Source of the DNA: Moraxella boevrei DSM 14165
GTDB taxonomy: Bacteria > Pseudomonadota > Gammaproteobacteria > Pseudomonadales > Moraxellaceae
NCBI RefSeq assembly: GCF_000379845.1
Contig: NZ_KB903793.1
Coordinates: 105,405-158,534, forward strand
Length of the DNA: 53,130 nucleotides
Direction: 5' to 3'
Part shown: piece after piece, positions 27,855-36,229 of the stretch
How positions within the stretch are numbered: position 1 is the stretch's first letter
How the letters are laid out: every line of letters begins with the position of its first letter
Translations under genes and position numbers: made by a program
The notes under the pieces: generated by a model
What the model was told of the DNA's origin: nothing
The model's input: the letters and a program-made list of their open reading frames with translations, nothing else
Databases searched by the model: none

Positions 27855-27877
27855 CAAGCGGGAATATTCACCGCTTG
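27855..27877 (-). promoter_or_regulatory. Intercistronic hairpin in the importer operon
   Basis: 7-bp inverted repeat CAAGCGG / CCGCTTG with a 9-nt loop, in the 141-bp gap between the binding-protein gene and the permease gene. It has no U tract. Such a hairpin could protect the upstream message and so raise the amount of binding protein. Confidence 0.4.
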
Positions 27878-27926
27878 ATTTGAAAAATAATAAAAAGGTT
27901 GTTTTTGTTGTTTCATTTTTTTAGAC

Positions 27927-28991
27927 TTATTTGCTAGTTGTAGGTGTTGGCTCAACCGTTGTGGCTTCTTTTACCAACGCATCAGATAGCGTAATACCAA
28001 CTTCTTGGGCGTGTTTTGGGCTGATGACCAAATCTAACTTTTGTTGGGTAGCAGGTTTAATACTGCCAACTTTTTCACCTTTTAACACCCGTGTGACAAT
28101 TTTACCTGTTTCTTGTCCCAAGGTCTTGTAGTTGACGCCCAAGGCTGCTACCGCACCCCGTGCTACAGAGCCTGTATCCGATGCCATAAGTGGCACTTTG
28201 ATTTCTTTGGCGGCTTGATACAAGGCTTCATACGCCGACACCACATTGTTATCAAGTGATGTATAAATTAAATCTACTTTGCCTTGCAAACTACGAGTCG
28301 CTTGTGGAATATCAGTAGAACGCTGTGCAGGTGCAGGTATGACATTGATACCCATTGGTTTTAGTTTTTCTTCTAACTGTTTTAATACAACCGTTGAGTT
28401 GACTTCACCAGGGCTATAGACATAGCCGACATTTTTCACACTTGGGACAATTTTTTTCATCAGCTCAATTTGTGGCTCAAGCGGTAAAAGATCCGATGCC
28501 CCTGACACGTTAGTATTAGAGGCTTCCCAACTTGGAATAAGTTTGGCTTCTACAGGGTCAGTCACTGCTGAAAAGACCACAGGAATGCTATTGGTCGCTG
28601 ATACTACCGATTGAGCGGACGGTGTGGCAATCGCAACAATCACATCAGGATTATCCGCCACGAATTGCTTGGCGATTTGCCCTGCAGTAGCGGTATTGCC
28701 TTGAGCAGATTGGAAAGTAACTTTTAAATTCTCACCTTCTTTGTAGCCGTCAGTTGCTAATTGCTCTAATACCCCTGCACGCACATCGTCTAAGGCAGGG
28801 TGTTCCACGATTGCGGTAATCGCAACGGACTTGCTATCAGTTGCCGTTGTGGTGGCTGGAGCTTTGTCATTGCCTTGCGTAGCGGATTTTTCTTGGGCAG
28901 GTTGGCTACAACCGATTAAACTTGCCAAACACACACCGCCAATCATTAGGCTTTGTTGGATTTTTTTGCTCAATAAATTTGGGTGGAACAT
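27927..28991 (-). CDS. ABC transporter substrate-binding lipoprotein (PF04392 type)
   Basis: 354 aa. Lipobox LIGC at 25-28 (Cys28), a Thr/Ala/Asp/Ser-rich linker to about 52, then the ABC_sub_bind domain (VAITAIVEHPALDDVRAGV, FSAVTDPVEAKL, YTSLDNNVVSAYEAL, VNYKTLGQETGKIV). Start has AGGAG before ATG. Homologues bind tryptophan or related compounds (TrpX); the ligand here is not known. First gene of the operon. Confidence 0.92.
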   Translation of the reverse strand: MFHPNLLSKKIQQSLMIGGVCLASLIGCSQPAQEKSATQGNDKAPATTTATDSKSVAITAIVEHPALDDVRAGVLEQLATDGYKEGENLKVTFQSAQGNTATAGQIAKQFVADNPDVIVAIATPSAQSVVSATNSIPVVFSAVTDPVEAKLIPSWEASNTNVSGASDLLPLEPQIELMKKIVPSVKNVGYVYSPGEVNSTVVLKQLEEKLKPMGINVIPAPAQRSTDIPQATRSLQGKVDLIYTSLDNNVVSAYEALYQAAKEIKVPLMASDTGSVARGAVAALGVNYKTLGQETGKIVTRVLKGEKVGSIKPATQQKLDLVISPKHAQEVGITLSDALVKEATTVEPTPTTSK

Positions 28992-29089
28992 TGTTATTCT
29001 CCTATCTTGACAGACATATCTAAATCATTTTAACAGCTTATTTTACGAAAGGATAGTAAAATTTTACCCAAAGTTACGATTTTTGAATA

Positions 29090-29545
29090 TTATTTTAATA
29101 CTTTTAGGCCCATCGTATTTTCACGGCGTGGGCGTTTGGCTTTTTCTTGAGCTTTTGTTGATGAATTTTCGGTGGTCTCTTCAGCCACATTTGGAATACG
29201 TCCTGCATATTCGTTTGGGTCAAAAAACATTCCTAAGTTATTTTGTTCTTTGGCATAAATCCCGATAACGGCATAGTACGGCACCCAAATTTCTTTGGAT
29301 TGACCGCCAAAACGTCCGTGAAAATTGATAAATTCATCGTCAAATTGAAATTTGCCTGTAGAACGGCTGGCAATACTCAATACAATTCGATTATCTTGGA
29401 TAAATTCGGTTGGTACGACCACGTGCGGTTGGGTGGTGTCTACCATGATGTAAGGTGTGAGTTGGTTATCTTCTAGCCATTCAAACATGGCACGAATCAT
29501 ATAGGGACGAGTCGGGGTTAAAGTGTTTAAATCAAAAGTTTCCAT
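29090..29545 (-). CDS. sspB: ClpXP specificity-enhancing factor SspB
   Basis: Adaptor that hands ssrA-tagged proteins to ClpXP. 151 aa: the folded domain (PTRPYMIRAMFEWLEDN, HGRFGGQSKEIWVPYYAV) is followed by a flexible tail (from about 115) with a C-terminal ClpX-binding motif RRENTMGLKVLK. Lies after sspA, 43 bp apart. Confidence 0.94.
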   Translation of the reverse strand: METFDLNTLTPTRPYMIRAMFEWLEDNQLTPYIMVDTTQPHVVVPTEFIQDNRIVLSIASRSTGKFQFDDEFINFHGRFGGQSKEIWVPYYAVIGIYAKEQNNLGMFFDPNEYAGRIPNVAEETTENSSTKAQEKAKRPRRENTMGLKVLK

Positions 29546-29588
29546 TATTATCTCTCAACATTTTTGGGTGAATGGTTGGTTAAATGGG

Positions 29589-30230
29589 TTAAATTTTGGG
29601 TAAAACTTGGCTTTTTTTAAAGGCATCACGGCTAAAAATTCGCTGTTGGTATTGTAACAACGGACGGCATAATTGTACAGGGAGTTGAATTTGCATTTGG
29701 TTTAACCGACACAACACGCTCGCCAAAACGCAATCACACAGCCCAAATTTATCCGATAAAAAAAACGGTTTATGGGCGAATAAGGGTGATAAGGTAATAA
29801 AAGAGTTTGTCAATTCTTGTCTGGTTTTTTCTGCCAATTTTTGGTCTAAACTGTCAGGATGGGTGAGCAAAATATCCGCTTTTTGTATCCAATCATGACT
29901 AACCCGCCACAAGAGTTGACGGTAATTAGCACGTTCGGCAGGATTTTCTGGTAATAATCGGTGCTGATGATAACGCTCTTCTAAATATTCAAAAATCACT
30001 GTGTTTTGGTACAAAATCAATTCACGATACACCATGACAGGTAAGGTGTGATACGGATTTAAATCTGCCAAATCTTCGCCAATCTCATCAAAACGCTCAT
30101 CATGTTGTAAATTAATTTCATCAAAATCTAGCTGTTTTTCAAGCAACACCAAGCGTACCTGATGACTAAGATAACCGTCATCGGCATATAGTAAAATTTT
30201 GTTGGGAAGACTTTGTTTGAGTGAGTGCAT
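29589..30230 (-). CDS. sspA: Stringent starvation protein A
   Basis: RNA polymerase-associated protein with a glutathione-S-transferase fold. N-terminal thioredoxin-like part KILLYADDGYLSHQVRLVL, the cis-Pro loop LNPYHTLPVMV, and EYLEERY. I chose the ATG at 30230 (213 aa, close to the 212 of E. coli); an upstream ATG at 30266 would add 12 residues that do not resemble the family. Neither has a clear ribosome site. Confidence 0.88.
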   Translation of the reverse strand: MHSLKQSLPNKILLYADDGYLSHQVRLVLLEKQLDFDEINLQHDERFDEIGEDLADLNPYHTLPVMVYRELILYQNTVIFEYLEERYHQHRLLPENPAERANYRQLLWRVSHDWIQKADILLTHPDSLDQKLAEKTRQELTNSFITLSPLFAHKPFFLSDKFGLCDCVLASVLCRLNQMQIQLPVQLCRPLLQYQQRIFSRDAFKKSQVLPKI

Positions 30231-30334
30231 AAAAACTATTGTAACATAAAAGACACTCGCTCGCATCTATATTCGTTTGGCTTTGTTTTAAGCTTATTTG
30301 GTGATATTTTTTGGGTAATAAGTTTTTGGCAACA

Positions 30335-30361
30335 AAAAAGGTAGCATTTCGCTACCCTTTT
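30335..30361. terminator. Terminator downstream of petABC
   Basis: GGTAGC / GCTACC stem (6 bp), 5-nt ATTTC loop, flanked by A and T runs after one mismatch; could work in either direction. On the minus strand it ends the petABC transcript before sspA. Confidence 0.7.
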
Positions 30362-30389
30362 ATTTTTATCACAAAGTTTTTGGCAAACA

Positions 30390-31106
30390 TTATTTAACAT
30401 CTTTCCAAAATTCTTTGTTCAGTAAGTACACTGGAATTAACAGTGCTGCTAGGAATAATAATACCCAAAAGCCGTAAATTTTACGTTGGTGGGCGACAGG
30501 TTCTCCCATCCATGCCATAAAGTTCACGATATCCCCAATATTTTGGCGGTATTGTTCTTTGGAGGTATTCATTTGCATATCATGCAACACATGTGGCATA
30601 GCAGCATTTGGCAAGACGATGTTGTTTGAACCCCAAGGACGGCTTGGGTCTTCGTAGAATGCCAATAGGTAAGTGTAAACCCAGTCGTTACCACGCAGAC
30701 GTGTTTCTAATGACAAATCAGGTGGGGCAGCACCGAACCATTGGCCTTGTAATTCAGGGTCAATTTTGGCTGTGATATGGTCGCCCACTTGGTCAGTGGT
30801 TAACATTAGATATTTTTCTACCAACTCTTTTGGAATATCCAAGTCTTTATACATTTTTGAGTAACGTACGTATTGGGCTGAGTGACAGCCCACGCAGTAG
30901 CTCATAAACATGGATGCACCCCGTTGGATAGAGGCTTTGTTGGTTAAATCTACAGGAGCAGATTCACAATGTAAGGTTTGTTCTTTGCCTTGAACGTCTT
31001 TGTACGTACCACAGCCATGACCACCTGCTGCTTGTGCAGGAACGGCAGTCAAACCCATTGCGATTGCAAGTCCCAATCCAGCGAAAACGCGATTTAATGC
31101 TTTCAT
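30390..31106 (-). CDS. petC: Cytochrome c1 of the bc1 complex
   Basis: 238 aa. Signal peptide ends near residue 26 (PAQAA); the heme-binding CVGCH is at 71-75; a C-terminal membrane helix (FWVLLFLAALLIPVYLL) anchors it. Receives electrons from the Rieske protein and passes them to cytochrome c. Its ATG overlaps the petB stop by one base (TAATG), so translation is coupled. Confidence 0.95.
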   Translation of the reverse strand: MKALNRVFAGLGLAIAMGLTAVPAQAAGGHGCGTYKDVQGKEQTLHCESAPVDLTNKASIQRGASMFMSYCVGCHSAQYVRYSKMYKDLDIPKELVEKYLMLTTDQVGDHITAKIDPELQGQWFGAAPPDLSLETRLRGNDWVYTYLLAFYEDPSRPWGSNNIVLPNAAMPHVLHDMQMNTSKEQYRQNIGDIVNFMAWMGEPVAHQRKIYGFWVLLFLAALLIPVYLLNKEFWKDVK

Positions 31107-32344
31107 TAGTGACCTCCAGTAACACGTTCAGGTGGCTGTTTACAAGTTTCGATCGATGTATAAATCGGCATCAATAAGAAGAACAAGAAGTAAAGAATCG
31201 TACAAATACGAGCAACCAAAGTCGCCAAATCGCTTGATGGAATAACGCCTAAATAACCTAAGATTAAGAAGCTAATCACAAATACAACCAAGGCGATTTT
31301 TGACAAAATACCTTTATAGCGGATTGAACGTACAGGCGATTTGTCTAACCAAGGTAATACGAACAAGATTGCAATTGAGGCACCCATCACGATAACACCT
31401 GGTAAGGCAGAACCAAACATAGAAGGTGTCGCACGAAGCATAGCGTAGAATGGTGTATAGTACCAAACAGGAGCAATGTGTGCAGGGGTTTTCAATGGGT
31501 TTGCTGCTTCAAAGTTTGGTGGCTCAAGGAAATATCCACCACCCTCTGGGAAGAAGAACACAACTGCAAAGAATACCATAAAGAATACCACGATACCAAC
31601 CAAATCATGCACAGTGTAGTATGGGTGGAATGCAACGCCGTCAAGTGGCACGCCGTTTTTATCTTTTAATTTTTTGATATCAATACCGTCAGGGTTATTT
31701 GAACCAACATGGTGTAAAGCCACCAAATGCACAAATACCAAACCAACCAAAATCAAAGGAATTGCCACAACGTGCAAGGCAAAGAAACGGTTTAACGTGA
31801 TACCAGAAATAATGTAGTCACCTTTTACCCATTCGCCCAACGCATCACCGATAAATGGAATAGCCGCTGGTAAGTTTAGAATAACTTGAGCACCCCAGAA
31901 TGACATATTACCCCAAGGTAGCAAATACCCAAAGAAGCCTTCAGCCATTAAGCACAGGTAAATCCCCATACCGATAATCCACACCAATTCACGTGGTTTT
32001 TTATACGAACCATACAGCAAACCACGGAACATATGCAAATACACCACCACGAAAAACGCAGAAGCACCCGTTGAGTGCATATAACGGATTAACCAGCCGC
32101 CTTCTACATCACGCATGATGTATTCAACCGATGCAAATGCACCTTCAGCACTTGGATTAAACATCATCGTTAGCCAAATACCAGTGACCAACTGATTGAC
32201 TAGCACCACCATTGACAACACGCCAAAGAAATACCAAAAGTTAAAATTCTTTGGTGCATAGTACTTTGACATATGGTATTCATAGGTTTCAGTCGCAGGG
32301 AAGCGAGCATCTACCCAATTCATTAATTTTTTTCCCATACTCAT
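31106..32344 (-). CDS. petB: Cytochrome b of the bc1 complex
   Basis: 412 aa with eight membrane helices and the paired heme ligand histidines (HSTGASAFFVVVYLHMFRG and HVVAIPLILVGLVFVHLVALHH). The Qo-site motif usually written PEWY reads PVWY here (HIAPVWYYTPFYA), a form also seen in some other proteobacteria. Middle gene of petABC; starts directly after the petA stop. Confidence 0.95.
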   Translation of the reverse strand: MSMGKKLMNWVDARFPATETYEYHMSKYYAPKNFNFWYFFGVLSMVVLVNQLVTGIWLTMMFNPSAEGAFASVEYIMRDVEGGWLIRYMHSTGASAFFVVVYLHMFRGLLYGSYKKPRELVWIIGMGIYLCLMAEGFFGYLLPWGNMSFWGAQVILNLPAAIPFIGDALGEWVKGDYIISGITLNRFFALHVVAIPLILVGLVFVHLVALHHVGSNNPDGIDIKKLKDKNGVPLDGVAFHPYYTVHDLVGIVVFFMVFFAVVFFFPEGGGYFLEPPNFEAANPLKTPAHIAPVWYYTPFYAMLRATPSMFGSALPGVIVMGASIAILFVLPWLDKSPVRSIRYKGILSKIALVVFVISFLILGYLGVIPSSDLATLVARICTILYFLFFLLMPIYTSIETCKQPPERVTGGH

Positions 32345-32932
32345 TTAAGCTACCCCCACCGTTAAAATCGTACCGCTCAAACTATATTCAGGAATCGGTA
32401 AATTACGAGGAGCAGGCATACCGCTAAATACACGACCCGCTAAATCATACTTTGAGCCATGACATGGGCAGAAGAAACCACCAAACCAACTACTACCACC
32501 CAAATCTGCAGCACCCACTTCAGGACGAAATGCAGGAGCACATCCCAAATGCGTACACACACCTTCACAGACAAGCACTTCAGAATTATCCTTAGAACGT
32601 GTCGCATTTTTACAATATTCAGGTTGCAAAGAGGCTTCAGACTTTGGATCAGCCAAGCTACTCTCAACTTTTGCTAAATCATCCATCATCTCTTTGGTAC
32701 GCTTGACAATATAGATGGGCTTACCACGATACTTCACAACCACCATTTGCCCGTTATCAATACGGCTAATATCCTGCGTAACAGGTGCACCTGCTGCTTC
32801 GGCTTTTGCACTTGGATACCAAGAACGAACAAACGGCGTTGCAATCGCTGCAACACCCACTGCCCCCATCGCGGCAGTTGATGCGATTAATACTCTACGG
32901 CGTTTTAAATCAACGCCTTCAGCATGGCTCAT
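32345..32932 (-). CDS. petA: Rieske iron-sulfur protein of the bc1 complex
   Basis: 195 aa. A twin-arginine type N-terminus (KRRRVLIAS, residues 10-18) and one anchor helix precede the Rieske domain: CTHLGC at 126-131 and CPCHGS at 155-160 bind the 2Fe-2S cluster. The ATG at 32932 is preceded by GGAGGAAG; a TTG five codons upstream lies in that ribosome site and is not the start. First gene of petABC. Confidence 0.95.
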   Translation of the reverse strand: MSHAEGVDLKRRRVLIASTAAMGAVGVAAIATPFVRSWYPSAKAEAAGAPVTQDISRIDNGQMVVVKYRGKPIYIVKRTKEMMDDLAKVESSLADPKSEASLQPEYCKNATRSKDNSEVLVCEGVCTHLGCAPAFRPEVGAADLGGSSWFGGFFCPCHGSKYDLAGRVFSGMPAPRNLPIPEYSLSGTILTVGVA

Positions 32933-33251
32933 TAATACTTCCTCCAAATTAATGTTTCACACCATCACGCAACATAGCTCACACTATTCTACGCAAAATA
33001 TGGCGACACTAATGGCTACTAAATTGGCTGTGGAATTGGAAACAATCGCAAGATAGGTCAAAACCATTTAAATAAAAACTGATGTCAATCAATCAAAAAT
33101 AATAAAAAAACATCAATTAAATAACCACAATGTTTATATGGCTATTTTAAAACACTTAACGACTAAATGCTACTGTTGCTTTGCCTAAATTTTACAAATT
33201 GTGCTTATTTTAAGCTATTTTTTACATAAAATAAATTACAAAATGAAAAAT
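32933..33251. other. Gene-free region upstream of petA
   Basis: About 320 bp between petA and the rpsI terminator. On the minus strand TAGAAT (32986-32991) could be a -10 for petA, but I see no good -35. No ORF or repeat of note. Confidence 0.4.
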
Positions 33252-33284
33252 AAAAAAGCCCTTGTGAAAAACAAGGGCTTTTTT
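33252..33284. terminator. Terminator after rplM-rpsI
   Basis: Perfect 14-bp stem (33252-33265 with 33271-33284), 5-nt GAAAA loop, A and T tracts on both sides, so active in both directions. Confidence 0.9.
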
Positions 33285-33325
33285 TGTAAATTTTTGTAAA
33301 AAATCCACACAAAACGAGTCGAGAG

Positions 33326-33712
33326 TTAACGTTTTGAGTATTGTGGACGTTTACGGGCTTTACGCAGACCCAATTTTTTACGTTCAACTTCACGAGCATC
33401 ACGAGTTACAAAACCTGCTTCTTTCAATGCTGGTTTTAATGTTTCGTCAGACTCAATCAATGCACGGGTGATACCATGACGGATAGCACCTGCTTGACCA
33501 TTGATACCGCCACCTTTTACAGTTACATAGATATCATATTTATTAGCAGAATCAAGCAATTCTAATGGTTGACGAACGACCATTACAGACGTTTCACGAC
33601 CAAAATATTCGTCCAATGGCTTACCGTTTACAACGATGTTACCAGAACCTGCTGATAAAAACACACGAGCTGTTGAAGTTTTACGACGACCTGTACCGTA
33701 GTTGCGTTCCAT
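33326..33712 (-). CDS. rpsI: 30S ribosomal protein S9
   Basis: 128 aa. Typical S9: [15 protein letters not shown] at the start, [19 protein letters not shown] in the middle and the basic end [11 protein letters not shown] that reaches the ribosomal P site. AAGGAG before ATG. Follows rplM by 10 bp in one operon. Confidence 0.97.
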   Translation of the reverse strand: MERNYGTGRRKTSTARVFLSAGSGNIVVNGKPLDEYFGRETSVMVVRQPLELLDSANKYDIYVTVKGGGINGQAGAIRHGITRALIESDETLKPALKEAGFVTRDAREVERKKLGLRKARKRPQYSKR

Positions 33713-33722
33713 GTGCTACTCC

Positions 33723-34151
33723 TTAGATATCTAATACTTGAGGTTGTTGAGCGGTATGTGGATGCTCAGTACCTGCGTATAATTTTAACTTTTTAATCAT
33801 CGCATAGCCCAATGGACCTTTTGGCAACATACCTTTAACAGCTTTGTGTAGCACGTCTTCTGGTTTATGAGCGATTAACTTTGTGAAGTTAGTCTCTTTG
33901 ATACCACCTGGGTAGCCTGTATGACGATAGTATTTTTTATCTTGGGCTTTTTTGCCAGTTACTGCAACTTTATCAGCATTGATAACAACGATGTAATCAC
34001 CAGTATCAACGTGAGGCGTGTAAGATGGCTTATGCTTACCACGTAAGCGAGATGCGATTTCACTCGCTAAGCGACCAAGTGTTTTACCTTCAGCATCAAC
34101 GATATACCAATCGTGTGTAACTTCATGTGGTTTAGCACTGATAGTTTTCAT
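33723..34151 (-). CDS. rplM: 50S ribosomal protein L13
   Basis: 142 aa. L13 features: [35 protein letters not shown] and the signature [16 protein letters not shown]. First gene of the rplM-rpsI operon. In E. coli L13 represses this operon through the leader; a leader of about 70 nt is present here. Confidence 0.97.
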   Translation of the reverse strand: MKTISAKPHEVTHDWYIVDAEGKTLGRLASEIASRLRGKHKPSYTPHVDTGDYIVVINADKVAVTGKKAQDKKYYRHTGYPGGIKETNFTKLIAHKPEDVLHKAVKGMLPKGPLGYAMIKKLKLYAGTEHPHTAQQPQVLDI

Positions 34152-34228
34152 GTTTAAAAACCTTAAAATTAAGTTAAAAGTTGAGAATGTATTGTCTGGG
34201 AAACGAGGACTCTCAAAATTGAACGCAT

Positions 34229-34257
34229 ATTATAGGCGTTCTAACAAAAACTTGCAA
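34229..34257 (-). promoter_or_regulatory. Promoter of rplM-rpsI
   Basis: On the minus strand TTGCAA (34252-34257) and TATAAT (34229-34234) with a 17-bp spacer, 78 bp upstream of the rplM start. Confidence 0.75.
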
Positions 34258-34286
34258 GATATTCAAGCGGTATTTTTGCGATTTTA

Positions 34287-34967
34287 TCAAAAAAATTCAT
34301 CAAAACAAATCTTCATTGGCAATTTTGTGCCAAGCCTACTTACGAGTTTACCATTATTCACCACCACAATATCATCTGCAAACCATCCTACCATCATGGG
34401 TAATAGCTTGTGTTCTAGGGTATGAATACGAGCTTGCAACTCATCAGCCGTTTCACACTCTTTGACCTGTGTAACCGCTTGGGCGATGACCGCTCCTGCA
34501 TCCAGTTCTTCTGTGACCAAATGCACACTACAACCGTGATATTTTTCGCCTGCTCTTAGCACCCGTGCGTGTGTGTCAAGCCCTTTATAAGCAGGCAAAA
34601 TGGACGGATGCAAATTAATCATTGGAATGTTTAATTCATGATTGACACCATTTATAAAAAGTGGTGTTAAAATTTTCATAAAGCCCGCCAATACCACCAA
34701 ATTAGGTTGCAATTCTTTTAAAATGTCCAACGCTCTTTTTTCAAATTCTATGCGTTTATAGGTTTTGCCTGTGTCGTCTTTATCAATCACAAAGGTATTG
34801 ATATTGGCACTCTTGGCACGGGTTAGGGCGTAGGCGGTTTCTTTATTGGAAATGACGCCGACAATTTGTATATTTAAGGTATTGTTTAATTGTTTGTCAA
34901 TTAACACTTGTAAATTACTACCGCTACCAGAAACAAGGACGGCGAGTTTTAGTGGGAGATTTTTCAT
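34287..34967 (-). CDS. purN: Phosphoribosylglycinamide formyltransferase
   Basis: Adds a formyl group from 10-formyl-THF to GAR, third step of purine synthesis. Motifs: LVSGSGSNLQ for the phosphate, INLHPSILPAYKGLDTH with the catalytic His, and HLVTEELDAGAVIAQ. 226 aa. Its ATG overlaps the end of the DUF4375-like remnant by 4 bases. purM, normally the next gene upstream, is 1.26 kb away. Confidence 0.95.
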   Translation of the reverse strand: MKNLPLKLAVLVSGSGSNLQVLIDKQLNNTLNIQIVGVISNKETAYALTRAKSANINTFVIDKDDTGKTYKRIEFEKRALDILKELQPNLVVLAGFMKILTPLFINGVNHELNIPMINLHPSILPAYKGLDTHARVLRAGEKYHGCSVHLVTEELDAGAVIAQAVTQVKECETADELQARIHTLEHKLLPMMVGWFADDIVVVNNGKLVSRLGTKLPMKICFDEFF

Positions 34968-35389
34968 AACTTTTCATCTGTTGGTTGAATATAATAATCG
35001 TAAGCCAATACAAAAACTTCTTCTGATACTTCCCAATAATGCTCATCAAGTTCACCGATATCATCAAAGCCTGCTTTATTAAAGCTAGGATTATCAAAAT
35101 CAATGTCTTGAAATTCTGTATTTTTAGAAAATCCATCTAAAATGGATTGAAATTTTTGCAATATATCTGAGCATTGAATTGCACTAATCTTTTTATAAAT
35201 TTGATAAATTTCTTAGCGAATTTTTGTGGTAGAATGTTCAAAAAATGATAAAAACCCACCGCTATTGATTTGTATTTCTGTCAAGGCGATTAAGGCAATT
35301 TCCCGTTTATCGCTTGTTAATTCGTTTTCTTTGCCCAAATACTCAGTCGCAATTTGTGAGAAATATTGGTATTTTTCATCGTTGGCCAT
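34964..35389 (-). pseudogene. DUF4375 (DMP19)-like gene broken by an in-frame stop
   Basis: A start at 35389 has GAAGGG 6 nt before the ATG. The frame runs to a TAA at 35213-35215 and then stays open in the same frame to 34964, so one nonsense codon splits a product of about 140 residues. The first part has IALIALTEIQINSGGFLSFFEHS, like the NGGF-x-FF motif of DUF4375; the second part is acidic with DELDEHYWEVSEEVFVLAYDYY near the end. Function of the family is unknown. A TTG at 35161 could restart a 65-residue C-terminal piece. Confidence 0.6.
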
Positions 35390-35784
35390 TTTAATCCCTT
35401 CATTATTGATAAATTTAATCGGATATTTTACAATATGCTCATCAACCGTTAATAAGGTTAAATCTTCGCACATTGCTTGACTAATGATAATGCGGTCAAA
35501 AGGGTCTTTATGAAAATATTCTAAATTTTGTAAGTTTAAAATATGGTATTCATTGATGGGTAATATTTCATAAAGGTGGTATTTTTTGATTTGAGCAATC
35601 AATTCTGTAATGCTTATGGCAATTTACCAAGCTGATATTTAATTTGCATTTCCCAAAAAGTTGCCATACTGACACAAAAGTCATTATTTGGGTTTTCCAA
35701 AATACCCAAAATGCTTTTTGGTAAGCGTTCGGGATAACAACTTGCCCAAATAAAAACATGCGTGTTTAATAAATATTTTGCCAT
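35390..35784 (-). pseudogene. PIN-domain toxin (COG3744 type), frameshifted
   Basis: The N-terminal half starts at 35784 (MAKYLLNTHVFIW ... FWEMQIKYQLGKLP) and hits TAA at 35614-35616. The C-terminal half continues one frame over (ITELIAQIKKY ... HKDPFDRIIISQA ... LLTVDEH). One missing base near 35615 explains the break. The first catalytic Asp of the family (LLDTH) is Asn7 here. The reading frame then runs into the DUF4375-like gene without a stop. The start lies 5 bp after the antitoxin stop. Confidence 0.75.
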
Positions 35785-35789
35785 TTTAA

Positions 35790-36077
35790 TCACTTATACA
35801 AAATATCATCTTCTGGAAACCAAAAATCATCGCCAAGATAGCCATCAAAATCATCACTCATTGTCATTTGACCTTGAAAAAATCCCAATCGTTTTTTGGC
35901 GATTTCTTCACGGCTTAATGGTGTGGCTATTTCAGTGCTATCTTTTGCGATAGCATTGGGAAAAATATTAAAGCGTTTTCGGGCAATATTTGATTGTTCA
36001 TCTGATTGAAAAAAAGGAATATTTGCAATCATTTTAATTAAAGAAAAACGCTCTTGCTCTGATAAATTTTCAATCAT
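35790..36077 (-). CDS. Antitoxin, DUF2281/VapB-like
   Basis: 95 aa from the ATG at 36077 (frame also open to 36113). The end of the protein, KKRLGFFQGQMTMSDDFDGYLGDDF, matches the GxxKGxxxMSDDFD tail of DUF2281 antitoxins that pair with COG3744 PIN toxins. The broken PIN gene follows, so this antitoxin now has no active partner in sight. No ribosome site directly before 36077 or 36113; the nearest good one is at 36160-36170, in front of a short ORF. Confidence 0.65.
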   Translation of the reverse strand: MIENLSEQERFSLIKMIANIPFFQSDEQSNIARKRFNIFPNAIAKDSTEIATPLSREEIAKKRLGFFQGQMTMSDDFDGYLGDDFWFPEDDILYK

Positions 36078-36156
36078 TGGGACTTGGGACAAAGGATTGA
36101 ATATTGGGGGCATATTCTTTTAAATAATCTTTATTAGAATAGGAAGTTGATTGCAT
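36070..36156 (-). CDS. 28-codon ORF overlapping the antitoxin start
   Basis: AGGAG 6 nt before the ATG at 36156 is the best ribosome site of this locus. The ORF (MQSTSYSNKDYLKEYAPNI...) ends in TGA at 36070-36072, just past the antitoxin ATG at 36077. It could be a leader peptide that couples translation, or the original N-terminus of the antitoxin cut off by a frameshift. Confidence 0.4.
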   Translation of the reverse strand: MQSTSYSNKDYLKEYAPNIQSFVPSPND

Positions 36157-36172
36157 TTACTTTCTCCTTTTA

Positions 36173-36205
36173 AAATTGGGCTTAAATTCAAATTAAACCC
36201 AATTT
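36173..36205 (-). terminator. Hairpin after purM
   Basis: 8-bp stem AAATTGGG / CCCAATTT (36173-36180, 36198-36205) with a 17-nt loop that also pairs in part. T run is short, so it may be a weak terminator between purM and the antitoxin locus. Confidence 0.45.
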
Positions 36206-36229
36206 ATGTATCAAATTTATAATCAAACC

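Noticed and set aside
34964-35161. Independent 65-aa small gene before purN
   Set aside because: It is in the same frame as the upstream piece and starts at a TTG; it reads better as the rest of the DUF4375-like gene.
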